Assembly: GCA_965242735.1 (NCBI GenBank)
Contig: OZ251497.1
Coordinates: 124,001 to 188,000, forward strand
Direction of reading: 5' to 3'
Source of the DNA: G958295645 sp965242735
GTDB taxonomy: Bacteria; Gemmatimonadota; Gemmatimonadetes; Longimicrobiales; Gaopeijiaceae
Length of the DNA: 64,000 bases
The notes below the pieces were generated by a model. The model saw only the letters and a program-made list of their open reading frames with translations, had not been told where the DNA came from and ran no database searches. Below, piece by piece: positions 57,290-64,000 of the stretch. Both the position numbers and the translations under genes were made by a program. Position 1 is the first letter of the stretch. Each line of letters begins with the position of its first letter.

Positions 57290-58642
57290 GTGAGCCGCGG
57301 GGCCGCCTCGAACGTCACGGCGCGAGCGTTCGCGCGCTTCTACGCCCCGCTGGCCGCGACCAGCCTGCTGCTGACCGGCACCGACCCCATTCTGATGGCG
57401 GTTCTGGCGCGCACGGCGAGTCCCACGCAGACGGTGGCCGGCTACGGAGTGGCGTTCGCCGTGTGCGGCGTGCTCTACGCGCCGATGCTGGCCATGCAGC
57501 AGCTGGCCGCCGCGCGCTTGCTCAACGGGGCGGCGCTGGCTCCCGTCAAGCGCTTCGCCTGGGCGGCCGGCGGGACGCTTTCCCTGATTGGAGCGACCGT
57601 CGCCTTCACGTCCGCAGGCGACCTGGTGTTCGACCGGTGGGTCGGCGTAAGGCCGGAAGTGCTCGCCGAGGCGGTGCGCGCGATGCAGTTCCTCTGGCCG
57701 GTGCCCTTCTTGACGGCCGTGCGCGCAACGCACCAAGGCCGGCTGGTGGCCGGGCACCGCACGAAGCCGATCGGCTACGCGACGGGCGCGCGCACGGGCG
57801 TGCTGGCGCTCGTGGCTCTGGCGCTCGCCAGCGCGGGCGGCGGCGCTTGGCTGGGAGCGGCCGCGTTCACGGCGGGACTCGTCGTCGAGACGCTGGTGGT
57901 GACGTTCTCTTCGGCGCCGGGCGCCAAGGGCGCGCCGGGCGGTCCCGGCGCCGTCGCGTCCGACGGCGGGATCGAGGGGAAGGACGCCGGCCTCGGGCGC
58001 TTCTCGGCGCCCCTGATGGCCAACGTGCTCTTGTGGTGGGCCACGCCGCTCATCATCAACGCGGTTCTGGCGCGCACGCCCGGCCCGGACGCGGCGCTCG
58101 CGGCCTTCACCATCGTGCAGGCGGTGGGGTGGTTCGTCGCGTCGCCCGTCGGACAGCTTCAGCACGCCAGCATTGCGCTCGTGGAGTGTCCGGCAAGTCA
58201 TTCGCGCGTTCGGTTCTGGGGCGGCTTGCTCGCCGTGTCCATGGCCGGCCTGCTTCTGCTGCTGGCGGCGGCGCGCGAGCCCTTCCTTCGCGCGTTGTTC
58301 GCGCTGGACGACTCCCTGCTGGCGCTGGCGGGACCCGCCTTGGCGATGGCCGCGGCCTACCCGCTGCTCTACGCCTGGCGGCAGTACTACCAAGGCTTGT
58401 TCGTCAGGGCCGAGAGCACGTTGGTGGTGGGAGTGGGCGCGCTGGGGCGCGTCGCCTGCATTCTCCTGGCGGCGCCGGCGCTGCGCGCGCTGGACGTGCA
58501 GGGGGCGGTCCTGGGCGTCGGCTTGAACGTGCTGGGCTTGGCCGCCGAATGCCTGTTCCTCGCGTGCTTGTCCGCCCGCAAGGTGATGCCGGGCCTCGAG
58601 GCGCGGGCTGCGGCGTTCGAGCCGGAAGCGTCCGAGGCGTGA
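57290..58642 (+). CDS. MATE-like / MOP-superfamily membrane transporter
   Basis: A 450-residue membrane protein with about twelve hydrophobic helices in two related halves. FARFYAPLAATSLLLTGTDPI opens the first half, and RFSAPLMANVLLWWATPLII opens the second in the same way, the internal repeat expected of MATE/MOP exporters. The RATHQGRLVAGHRTKPIGYA and YAWRQYYQGLFVRAESTLVV loops are more like the ANKH-type or lipid-flippase branch than drug exporters. Substrate unknown. Its stop overlaps the mutY GTG. Confidence 0.78.
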   Translation: MSRGAASNVTARAFARFYAPLAATSLLLTGTDPILMAVLARTASPTQTVAGYGVAFAVCGVLYAPMLAMQQLAAARLLNGAALAPVKRFAWAAGGTLSLIGATVAFTSAGDLVFDRWVGVRPEVLAEAVRAMQFLWPVPFLTAVRATHQGRLVAGHRTKPIGYATGARTGVLALVALALASAGGGAWLGAAAFTAGLVVETLVVTFSSAPGAKGAPGGPGAVASDGGIEGKDAGLGRFSAPLMANVLLWWATPLIINAVLARTPGPDAALAAFTIVQAVGWFVASPVGQLQHASIALVECPASHSRVRFWGGLLAVSMAGLLLLLAAAREPFLRALFALDDSLLALAGPALAMAAAYPLLYAWRQYYQGLFVRAESTLVVGVGALGRVACILLAAPALRALDVQGAVLGVGLNVLGLAAECLFLACLSARKVMPGLEARAAAFEPEASEA

Positions 58643-60054
58643 GCGCGCGTTCGCGGCGTCCCGTCGCGGGTCGGGCGCCTCGGGCCGCAGTCGCGGGTCG
58701 CCGAGATGGCCATGGTGGCGACCGCCGGACCGGTCCGTCGCCGGGACGCGAAGCCGATTTTCGCGCGGCGCTTCTGGCGCACTTCGACGCCAACCGGCGG
58801 CCGTTGCCGTGGCGAAGCGACCGCAACGGATATCGGGTTCTGGTTTCGGAGTTCATGCTGCAGCAGACGCGCGCCGAGACCGTCATCCCGTACTACCGGC
58901 GTTGGCTGCGCCGCTTTCCGAGCTGGGACGCGCTGGCCCGGGCTTCGAGCGACGAAGTGGTTCGGGAGTGGCAGGGACTGGGCTACTATGCGCGCGCCCG
59001 GAACTTGCATCGTGCGGCCCGCATCGTGCGCGACGACTTCGGCGGGTGCCTGCCGGCGGACACGCATGCGCTGAAGACCTTGCCGGGAGTGGGGGACTAC
59101 ACGGCCGCGGCGGTCGCCAGCATCGTCCACGGGTCGCCCGCCGCCGCCGTGGACGGCAACGTCCGCCGCGTGCTCTCGCGCCTGCTGAACGTCGCCGATC
59201 CCGTGCCGTCGCAGCTGCGCCGGGAGGCGTCGCGCCTGCTCGACCCGGAGCGTCCCGGGGACTTCAACGAGGCCATGATGGAACTCGGTGCCACCGTGTG
59301 CCTGCCCCGGAAGCCGCGTTGCGACGCTTGTCCGGTCGCTGGATTCTGCGCCGCCCGAGCCGCCGGCGTAGCGAGCCTGCGTCCGTCCCGTCCGCGTCGG
59401 CCAAGGGTGCGCGAACTGGCCGTCGCGTCGGCCGTCCTGGTGGACTCGCGAGGCCGGACTCTGCTGGTCCGCCGCCCCGAAGAGGGTCTGCTCGCCGGCA
59501 TGTGGGAATTTCCCAGTGCCGAGTTGCCGGGCCCGGCGGACCCGCGCCCGCCCGCCGAATTGATCGCGTCGCTGGCCGCCCGCCGCCTCGAGGAGCTCGG
59601 GGTGCCCGCCGCCTCGACGGCCCAGGCCCAGCCCCTCGCGCCCGTCAAGCACGCCTTCACGCATCTTCGGGCCACGTACCATCCCGTCGTCGTCGAGCTG
59701 GGCTGGGCCGGGCCGCGTGATTCTCCGGCGTCGGCGGCCGTGGACGCCGCCCGCCCGTCCGCCCGTCCCGCACCGTCGGTCGCCGCCGCGAAGGCCCGGC
59801 CGACCGAACAGTTCGGAGATGCCCCCGCCTCCGTGGACGCCGTTCGCCCGTCCGCCCGTCCCGCGGCGCGCAGGCCGCCCGAGAACCGCCGCCTGGTGGC
59901 CGTCTCGCCGGCCGGCTTCCGACAACTCGCCTTGCCGGTCGCGCAACAGAAGATCGCACTGGCGCTGGAACGCTGGCTGGCCGGATGCGACCCGTCCAGC
60001 CCACCGCCGCCCCGCTCCGAACCGGAAATTCCCGCAACGCCCGCCCTTCCATGA
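58639..60054 (+). CDS. mutY: A/G-specific adenine DNA glycosylase
   Basis: Removes adenine mispaired with 8-oxoguanine. 471 residues: helical glycosylase domain with SEFMLQQTRAETVIPYYRRW (catalytic Glu region), the helix-hairpin-helix LPGVGDYTAAAVASI with catalytic Asp, and the 4Fe-4S cluster CLPRKPRCDACPVAGFC. The C-terminal NUDIX-like domain recognises 8-oxoguanine (LLVRRPEEGLLAGMWEFPSAE). An Ala/Pro/Arg-rich insertion (~residues 365-420) containing two copies of VDA.RPSARPA interrupts that domain. The start at GTG 58639 adds ~40 Arg-rich residues before the family core. Confidence 0.95.
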   Translation: MSARSRRPVAGRAPRAAVAGRRDGHGGDRRTGPSPGREADFRAALLAHFDANRRPLPWRSDRNGYRVLVSEFMLQQTRAETVIPYYRRWLRRFPSWDALARASSDEVVREWQGLGYYARARNLHRAARIVRDDFGGCLPADTHALKTLPGVGDYTAAAVASIVHGSPAAAVDGNVRRVLSRLLNVADPVPSQLRREASRLLDPERPGDFNEAMMELGATVCLPRKPRCDACPVAGFCAARAAGVASLRPSRPRRPRVRELAVASAVLVDSRGRTLLVRRPEEGLLAGMWEFPSAELPGPADPRPPAELIASLAARRLEELGVPAASTAQAQPLAPVKHAFTHLRATYHPVVVELGWAGPRDSPASAAVDAARPSARPAPSVAAAKARPTEQFGDAPASVDAVRPSARPAARRPPENRRLVAVSPAGFRQLALPVAQQKIALALERWLAGCDPSSPPPPRSEPEIPATPALP

Positions 60055-61763
60055 GCTTCCGCTTCCGCCCCGCCGACTACCAGCCGCCCCTACGCACCGA
60101 CGACTTCATCGTCCGGGAGCCCCCAGGACCCGAGGCCGTGCCCATGGACGTCGTCTTCGTCGGCGGAGGCCCGGCAGGACTGGCCGGCGCGCTCGAGCTG
60201 GCCCGCCTCGGTCGAGAGAACCCGGCGTCCAGCGGCGGCCCCGGCGGCAGCCCCGGCGGCGACCCCAGCGACAACCCCGGCGACGACCCCGGCGGCGGCC
60301 CCGGCGAACTGGCCGTGGGCGTCCTCGAGAAGGCATCGGCCCTCGGCGAGCATTCCCTTTCCGGCGCCGTCGTCGCGCCGGGCCCCTTTCGCGACTTGTT
60401 CCCGGGCGTCGAGGACCGCGATCTCCCCTTCCGCCGCCCCGTGGAGCGCGAGTCCGTCTACTTCCTTCGTCCCAACCGGGCGGTGCGAATCCCCGTTCCG
60501 CCCACCATGCGCAACGAGGGCAATTTCGTCGCTTCGATCTGCGAAGTCGTCCGCTGGATGGGCGAGCGCGCCGAGGAAGCCGGCGTGGACGTGCTCCCGG
60601 GCTTTCCGGCCGCCGCGTTGCTGGTGGACGGCGACCAAGTCGTGGGCGTGAGAACCGTCCCCTCGGGACTCGACAGGAGCGGCGCCCCCGGAGCCGCCTA
60701 CGCCGAACCGGTCGACATCGCCGCCCGCGTCGTGGTCCTGGCGGAGGGTGCGCGAGGCCCACTGTCGCAGGCGTACCTGGACTGGCAAGGCGTCGCCTCG
60801 CCGAATCCCCAGATATTCTCGCTCGGCGTCAAGGAGCTGTGGCGCGTCGCGCGGCCCCTGGACCGCGTCGTCCACACGGTCGGCTGGCCCTTGTCCTCCG
60901 GCTTCGGGGGCTCGTTCGCCTACCCGATGGACGACGATCTCGTGTCCCTGGGGCTCGTGGCGAGCCTGGACGACCCCGACGCCCGCCTGGACGTCCACGC
61001 CGAGCTGCAGCGCCTGAAGCGGCACCTCCTCTTTCGCCGGATGCTCGAAGGAGGCGAGCTGCTGGAGTGGGGCGCCAAGACGATTCCGGAAGGCGGCTGG
61101 CACTCGTTGCCCCAGCGGCGCCACGGCGCGGGACTCTGCATCGTCGGCGACGCCGCCGGCTACGTGGACGTGGCCTCGCTCAAGGGCATCCACTACGCCG
61201 TGCAGTCGGGCGTGCTGGCCGCGCGAGCCGTGCACCAGGCGCTCCGGGCGGACGACGTGTCGGCGAACGGCTTGTCGCAGTACACCGCGGCGACGCAACG
61301 CGCCTTTGCGCCGACCGGCCTGCGCCGCAACCGCAACATGCGCTTGGCGTTCAAGGGAGGCTTTTGGAAGGGGGGATTGAAGGCCGGCCTCGCCGCGCTG
61401 ACGGGGGGGCGCCTGCCTGCCGGCAGGACTCGCGTGCCCGCCGACGCGGAAGAGCCGAAGACCCTTCGCCCGTCGCGACCCGGGACCGCTCCCGCCGGCG
61501 TCTCGAAGCTCGACGCCGTGTTCAAGAGCGGCAACCAGACGCGCGACGACATTCCGCCGCACGTGTCGGCTCCGTCGGACCTGCCCCCGGAGGTCGCCGA
61601 GATGTACGCGCACATGTGTCCGGCGGGCGTCTACGAGCTGGGCGCCGACGGGCGGCTCGTCGTCAACGCCCCCAACTGCGTAGATTGCCGGGCGACGGAC
61701 GTGCTGGGCCCCCGCTGGTTCCCCAGGGAAGGCGGCAGCGGCCCCCGCTACCAGCGCATGTAG
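60051..61763 (+). CDS. Electron transfer flavoprotein-ubiquinone oxidoreductase
   Basis: Membrane-associated flavoprotein that passes electrons from ETF (fatty- and amino-acid oxidation) to quinone. 570 residues: FAD-binding MDVVFVGGGPAGLAGALELA, the quinone-binding region with PQIFSLGVKELWRV, and GLCIVGDAAGYVDVASLKGI. Two oddities. A Gly/Pro/Asp-rich insert (residues ~58-86) splits the N-terminal Rossmann fold. At the C-terminal iron-sulfur site, Cys523, Cys543 and Cys546 are present, but the fourth ligand of the expected CxxCxxC is Thr549 (NCVDCRATD). ETF subunit genes are not in the window. Coupled to mutY by ATGA. Confidence 0.93.
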   Translation: MSFRFRPADYQPPLRTDDFIVREPPGPEAVPMDVVFVGGGPAGLAGALELARLGRENPASSGGPGGSPGGDPSDNPGDDPGGGPGELAVGVLEKASALGEHSLSGAVVAPGPFRDLFPGVEDRDLPFRRPVERESVYFLRPNRAVRIPVPPTMRNEGNFVASICEVVRWMGERAEEAGVDVLPGFPAAALLVDGDQVVGVRTVPSGLDRSGAPGAAYAEPVDIAARVVVLAEGARGPLSQAYLDWQGVASPNPQIFSLGVKELWRVARPLDRVVHTVGWPLSSGFGGSFAYPMDDDLVSLGLVASLDDPDARLDVHAELQRLKRHLLFRRMLEGGELLEWGAKTIPEGGWHSLPQRRHGAGLCIVGDAAGYVDVASLKGIHYAVQSGVLAARAVHQALRADDVSANGLSQYTAATQRAFAPTGLRRNRNMRLAFKGGFWKGGLKAGLAALTGGRLPAGRTRVPADAEEPKTLRPSRPGTAPAGVSKLDAVFKSGNQTRDDIPPHVSAPSDLPPEVAEMYAHMCPAGVYELGADGRLVVNAPNCVDCRATDVLGPRWFPREGGSGPRYQRM

Positions 61764-61816
61764 GCGCGCGCCGGCGCTTGGCCGCGCCCCCCGAACCCCC
61801 CGCAAAGGAGCAACTC

Positions 61817-61885
61817 ATGAGCGTCCGCAACGAGACGACGACCGAGGACCCGCGTGTCGCGACGCCGCCGGGGCCGGCGAGATGA
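61817..61885 (+). CDS. Short upstream reading frame duplicating the CDGSH protein's N-terminus
   Basis: A 22-codon frame begins MSVRNE, identical to the first six residues of the following CDGSH gene, and ends in a TGA that overlaps that gene's ATG. The AAAGGAG ribosome-binding site lies before this frame, not before the CDGSH start. It may be a leader that couples translation, or the scar of a local duplication. Protein function unlikely. Confidence 0.5.
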   Translation: MSVRNETTTEDPRVATPPGPAR

Positions 61886-62316
61886 GCGTCCGCAACGAAG
61901 CGGCGATCGCCAAGGCGGGACCGATCTGCATGACGGGACTCGTCCGCGTGGAGCTGCCCGGCGGGGACGTGCGCGAAACCGCCGAGGCCGCGCTTTGCCG
62001 GTGCGGCCAGTCCGCGGACAAGCCCTTCTGCGACGGCTCGCACGCGGCCGCCGGCTTCGACGATCCGGGCTTGATCGAAGGCGGACGCTTGGTTGCGGGA
62101 CCGGACGGCGCAGAGGCGGACGCCAGGGAGGCCGACGATCCCGTGACGATCGTCTGCGCGGCCGACGGCCCCCTTCTCGTGCGAGGCCCGCTGACCGTGA
62201 TCGCCGCCGACGGCCGGACGTCCCAAGGCCGCAAGGGCGCCCTGTGCCGGTGCGGCGTGTCGTCGACCAAGCCCTTCTGCGACGGCTCGCACCGCCGAAT
62301 CGAGTTCAAGACGTAG
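61882..62316 (+). CDS. Double CDGSH iron-sulfur domain protein
   Basis: A 144-residue protein with two CDGSH (mitoNEET-like) 2Fe-2S domains. Each has the CxC-x8-CDGSH ligand set: Cys39, Cys41, Cys50, His54, and Cys122, Cys124, Cys133, His137 (CRCGQSADKPFCDGSH and CRCGVSSTKPFCDGSH). The segment between them and the first 35 residues carry the divergent domain found in related bacterial proteins. Bacterial members are thought to store or transfer electrons or iron-sulfur clusters. All eight ligands are intact. It follows ETF-QO and may share its transcript. Confidence 0.95.
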   Translation: MSVRNEAAIAKAGPICMTGLVRVELPGGDVRETAEAALCRCGQSADKPFCDGSHAAAGFDDPGLIEGGRLVAGPDGAEADAREADDPVTIVCAADGPLLVRGPLTVIAADGRTSQGRKGALCRCGVSSTKPFCDGSHRRIEFKT

Positions 62317-62401
62317 GGCGGCTCGCGCGGTTCCCGGCCTCCATCTGACCGTGGGCGGCCCCGAGCTCGCAACGATGTCGCCGACTGTCGTCCCCGGAGC
62401 A

Positions 62402-62419
62402 GTGATATCATGATATCAC
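62402..62419. promoter_or_regulatory. Perfect 18-bp A+T-rich palindrome
   Basis: GTGATATCATGATATCAC is its own reverse complement and contains two TGATATCA half-sites. It stands out in G+C-rich DNA, and it covers the stop codon of the NUDIX gene, 86 bp after the CDGSH gene. It has the form of an operator for a dimeric regulator, but no regulator gene is adjacent. Confidence 0.7.
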
Positions 62420-63297
62420 ATTGCCTCCGAGTCCGGTGCCGAGCGCGAAGCCGGTCGAGGTTGGGCGCCGGGCGGACCCTCGAGAACGCCGCGTTCCTCG
62501 GGCAGCGGCGACGCAGGCGCTTGCGCGACGGCGCGGCGCGAGCGCAGATGCGAGACCAGCTCGGCGGCGCTGGCGAACCCTAGGCAGTCCTGCAAGGTGC
62601 TGACCGTGGGGAAGATCATCGAGATGCCGCCCTCGGCGCGAAGGGCCAAGGCGCGCGCGGGAGTCAGCCACGCCGCTTCGGTCGTCTCGCGTTCGTCGGC
62701 CGCCGCTTGGCCGGCGCGGGGAGCGACCGCGGCGAAGAAGCGCGTGTCGTACCGCCGGGCGACGGACGGCGGCGTCGTCCAGCGCGCGACGTAGGCGAAG
62801 GCTTGGCCGTCGATTCGCGCTCCCAGGTCTCGGAGGACCTGCGCGAAGGAACTGCGGCCTTCCAGCAACGCCGCGCGGCCCTGCCGGAGGGCGTCGTCTC
62901 GAAGCGCGGCCCCGCCGGCCCCCGCCAGCAACCCCGTCTCCTCGAACGTCTCGCGCACGGCGGCCACGAAGTAGGCGAAGGCCGGCGGAGCGCTTCCGGC
63001 CTGCAGGCCCAGCCGGCGCCGGGCCTCCGCAGGCGCCAGTCCGTCCCAACGCTCGGCCGCGGCCTCGGAGGCGTCGCCGGGATCGACGACTCCTCCAGGA
63101 AACACATGGGTCCCGGGCACGAAGCCCGCCGAACGCGCCCGTCGCACCAAGAGCGCCTCGGGACCCGTTGGGCCGTCGCGCAGCAGCACGAGCGTCGCCG
63201 CGGGCCGGGGAACTGCAGGACGGACCTCCGGCCCGGTGCCTCCCGGCGCGTCGGACACGCCGTCGGAGGCCGGAGCATCGCCGTCAGCTCGGCTCAT
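62416..63297 (-). CDS. NUDIX hydrolase (NUDT19/CoA-pyrophosphatase-like)
   Basis: A 293-residue NUDIX protein. The domain begins PRPAATLVLLRDGPTGPEAL, continues with FVPGTHVFPGGVVDPGD, and after a ~40-residue insertion reaches the catalytic helix AAVRETFEETGLLAG (REx2EExGU). An insertion between GG and the REUxEE helix is the mark of the NUDT7/NUDT19 type that hydrolyses CoA and acyl-CoA esters. Later segments YVARWTTPP and RYDTRFFAAVAP are family-typical. The ATG at 63297 has an AAGGAG ribosome-binding site. The longer upstream frame to 63477 is unlikely. Confidence 0.9.
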   Translation of the reverse strand: MSRADGDAPASDGVSDAPGGTGPEVRPAVPRPAATLVLLRDGPTGPEALLVRRARSAGFVPGTHVFPGGVVDPGDASEAAAERWDGLAPAEARRRLGLQAGSAPPAFAYFVAAVRETFEETGLLAGAGGAALRDDALRQGRAALLEGRSSFAQVLRDLGARIDGQAFAYVARWTTPPSVARRYDTRFFAAVAPRAGQAAADERETTEAAWLTPARALALRAEGGISMIFPTVSTLQDCLGFASAAELVSHLRSRRAVAQAPASPLPEERGVLEGPPGAQPRPASRSAPDSEAM

Positions 63298-63718
63298 CTC
63301 CTTGCCCTTCCCGCGTTCGGGTCCGCCGCCGCCGGCGGTCGGCGTCCATCGGGCAGGCCACGCGCCTGGCGGCGAGTCTCGTTCTGGCGAATTGGGCGTT
63401 GGGGAGCGGAAGGAGAATCGGCGCCGGCCGCCTCGCGAACGATCCGCGCACCCAATGCCGCCCGGCGACGAGCGCACTGGAATTGATCGGCCGAGGCTGG
63501 CCGCTGGTCAAGAGCGCCGGGATCGAGGCCGCCCGCCGTCCAAGCCTTCTTCGCCCATGGCGCCGCCCGCGCGCTTGGCCTAGACTGAGGGACTTGGACG
63601 GGTCGGGACGGTCGTCCGAACAACGGGCGTCCGGCCGTGGACCGGCGCCGCGCAGACAGCAGGCTGCGGCGAAGTTGGGCGCCGCGAGCCGCCAAACCGA
63701 CGAGGCCGTGAGCTAGAG
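63298..63718. other. Intergenic stretch upstream of lon
   Basis: About 420 bp between the divergent NUDIX and lon genes. Open frames here are Arg/Ala/Pro-rich and overlap each other on both strands; none has a motif. It should hold the promoters of both genes. A TAGACT hexamer at ~63582 could be a -10 element for lon, but no convincing -35 partner is seen. No CIRCE-like heat-shock element is found. Confidence 0.45.
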
Positions 63719-64000
63719 ATGAAGACCGAGAAGCCGTCGTTGCCGGTGCTGCCGCTTCGGGGCACGGTCGTGTATCCCGGCGTGGCCGTGCCCATCTCGG
63801 CGGGCCGTCCGGGGACGGTCGAAGCCGTGCAGGAATCGCTCGAGGGAGACCGCCGCCTCTTTGCCGTCGCGCAGCGCAAGGATGTCGACCAGCCGCGCGG
63901 CGCCCTGCTCTACAAGACGGGCACGATCGTGCGGGTCATTCAGACGCACCGGGCGCGCCGCGGCATCCAGCTGCTGGTGCAGGGCGAGTCGCGCGCGCGG
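63719..64000 (+). CDS. lon: ATP-dependent protease Lon, N-terminal part (cut by window edge)
   Basis: The first 94 residues of the Lon substrate-binding domain: MKTEKPSLPVLPLRGTVVYP, then VPISAGRPGTVEAVQESLEG, LFAVAQRKD and GTIVRVIQTHRARRGIQLLV, closely matching the Lon N-terminal (LAN/PUA-like) domain. The ATPase and serine-lysine protease domains lie beyond the window. Lon is the housekeeping AAA+ protease of the cytosol. Confidence 0.93.
   Translation, partial: MKTEKPSLPVLPLRGTVVYPGVAVPISAGRPGTVEAVQESLEGDRRLFAVAQRKDVDQPRGALLYKTGTIVRVIQTHRARRGIQLLVQGESRAR

Noticed and set aside
63168..63716. 182-codon plus-strand frame upstream of lon
   Set aside because: It begins antisense to the NUDIX gene, is Arg/Ser/Ala-rich and lacks motifs.
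1..64000. tRNA, rRNA, tmRNA, RNase P RNA or insertion-sequence ends
   Set aside because: Read by eye on both strands, I found no cloverleaf with a CCA-type end, no rRNA-like stretch and no transposase; a covariance-model search would be needed to exclude small RNAs.

Overview
This is a 64 kb stretch of a GC-rich (clearly well above 60 % G+C) bacterial chromosome that includes the replication-origin neighbourhood. dnaN and dnaA face left, with DnaA-box-like motifs between them. They are followed by rpmH-rnpA-yidD-yidC-mnmE-mnmG and, after a small insertion, two parS sites and parA-parB. This is the classical oriC gene order. The cell is diderm (autotransporter beta-barrel, bactofilin, GlcDEF, ETF-QO). 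A secreted M14 carboxypeptidase, a bactofilin next to an M23 peptidase and the base composition suggest Gemmatimonadota or a relative. That assignment is inference from gene content, not a database match.

Layout. 1-3573: dnaN (partial), oriC-like spacer, dnaA (apparently with a CTG start) and a DprA-like protein. 4181-5161: Rpn-family nuclease. 5669-11743: a ~2,000-residue autotransporter adhesin (six N-terminal repeats, five cadherin-like repeats, Gly/His-rich linker, beta-barrel) with a 13-G tract and a 17-bp tandem repeat just upstream. 12058-17999: rpmH to mnmG, many genes with overlapping stop/start codons. 18000-19480: small genes and remnants on the minus strand, with parS. 19628-28096: parAB, M23 peptidase, bactofilin, Nif3-like protein, M14 peptidase, zinc-ribbon membrane protein, DUF819 protein. 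28191-30018: C5-methyltransferase plus probable restriction enzyme. 30015-39481: lipA, pdhA, pdhB, pdhC and lpdA, with a decayed defence island (PIN protein and partner, AAA ATPase, fragments resembling hsdM and hsdR) between pdhC and lpdA. 39491-49811: ispH, DCC protein, fxsA, M42 peptidase, GAF protein, beta-lactamase-fold protein, a glcD-glcE fusion, glcF and an M20 peptidase. 49953-64000: Lys/Pro-rich DNA-binding-like protein, enolase-superfamily enzyme, PilB/GspE ATPase, Yip1 protein, class V aminotransferase, Trm112-like protein, MOP-type transporter, mutY, ETF-QO, a double CDGSH protein, a NUDIX hydrolase and the start of lon.

How the genes work together. The window combines chromosome replication and segregation (dnaN, dnaA, oriC, parS, parAB), tRNA maturation and membrane-protein insertion (rnpA, yidD, yidC, mnmEG), and central carbon metabolism (lipoate synthesis plus the complete pyruvate dehydrogenase complex, and glycolate oxidation). 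Accessory material is concentrated at three places: around dnaA (DprA-like, Rpn, adhesin), between mnmG and parA, and on both sides of pdhABC. I see no tRNA or rRNA genes.
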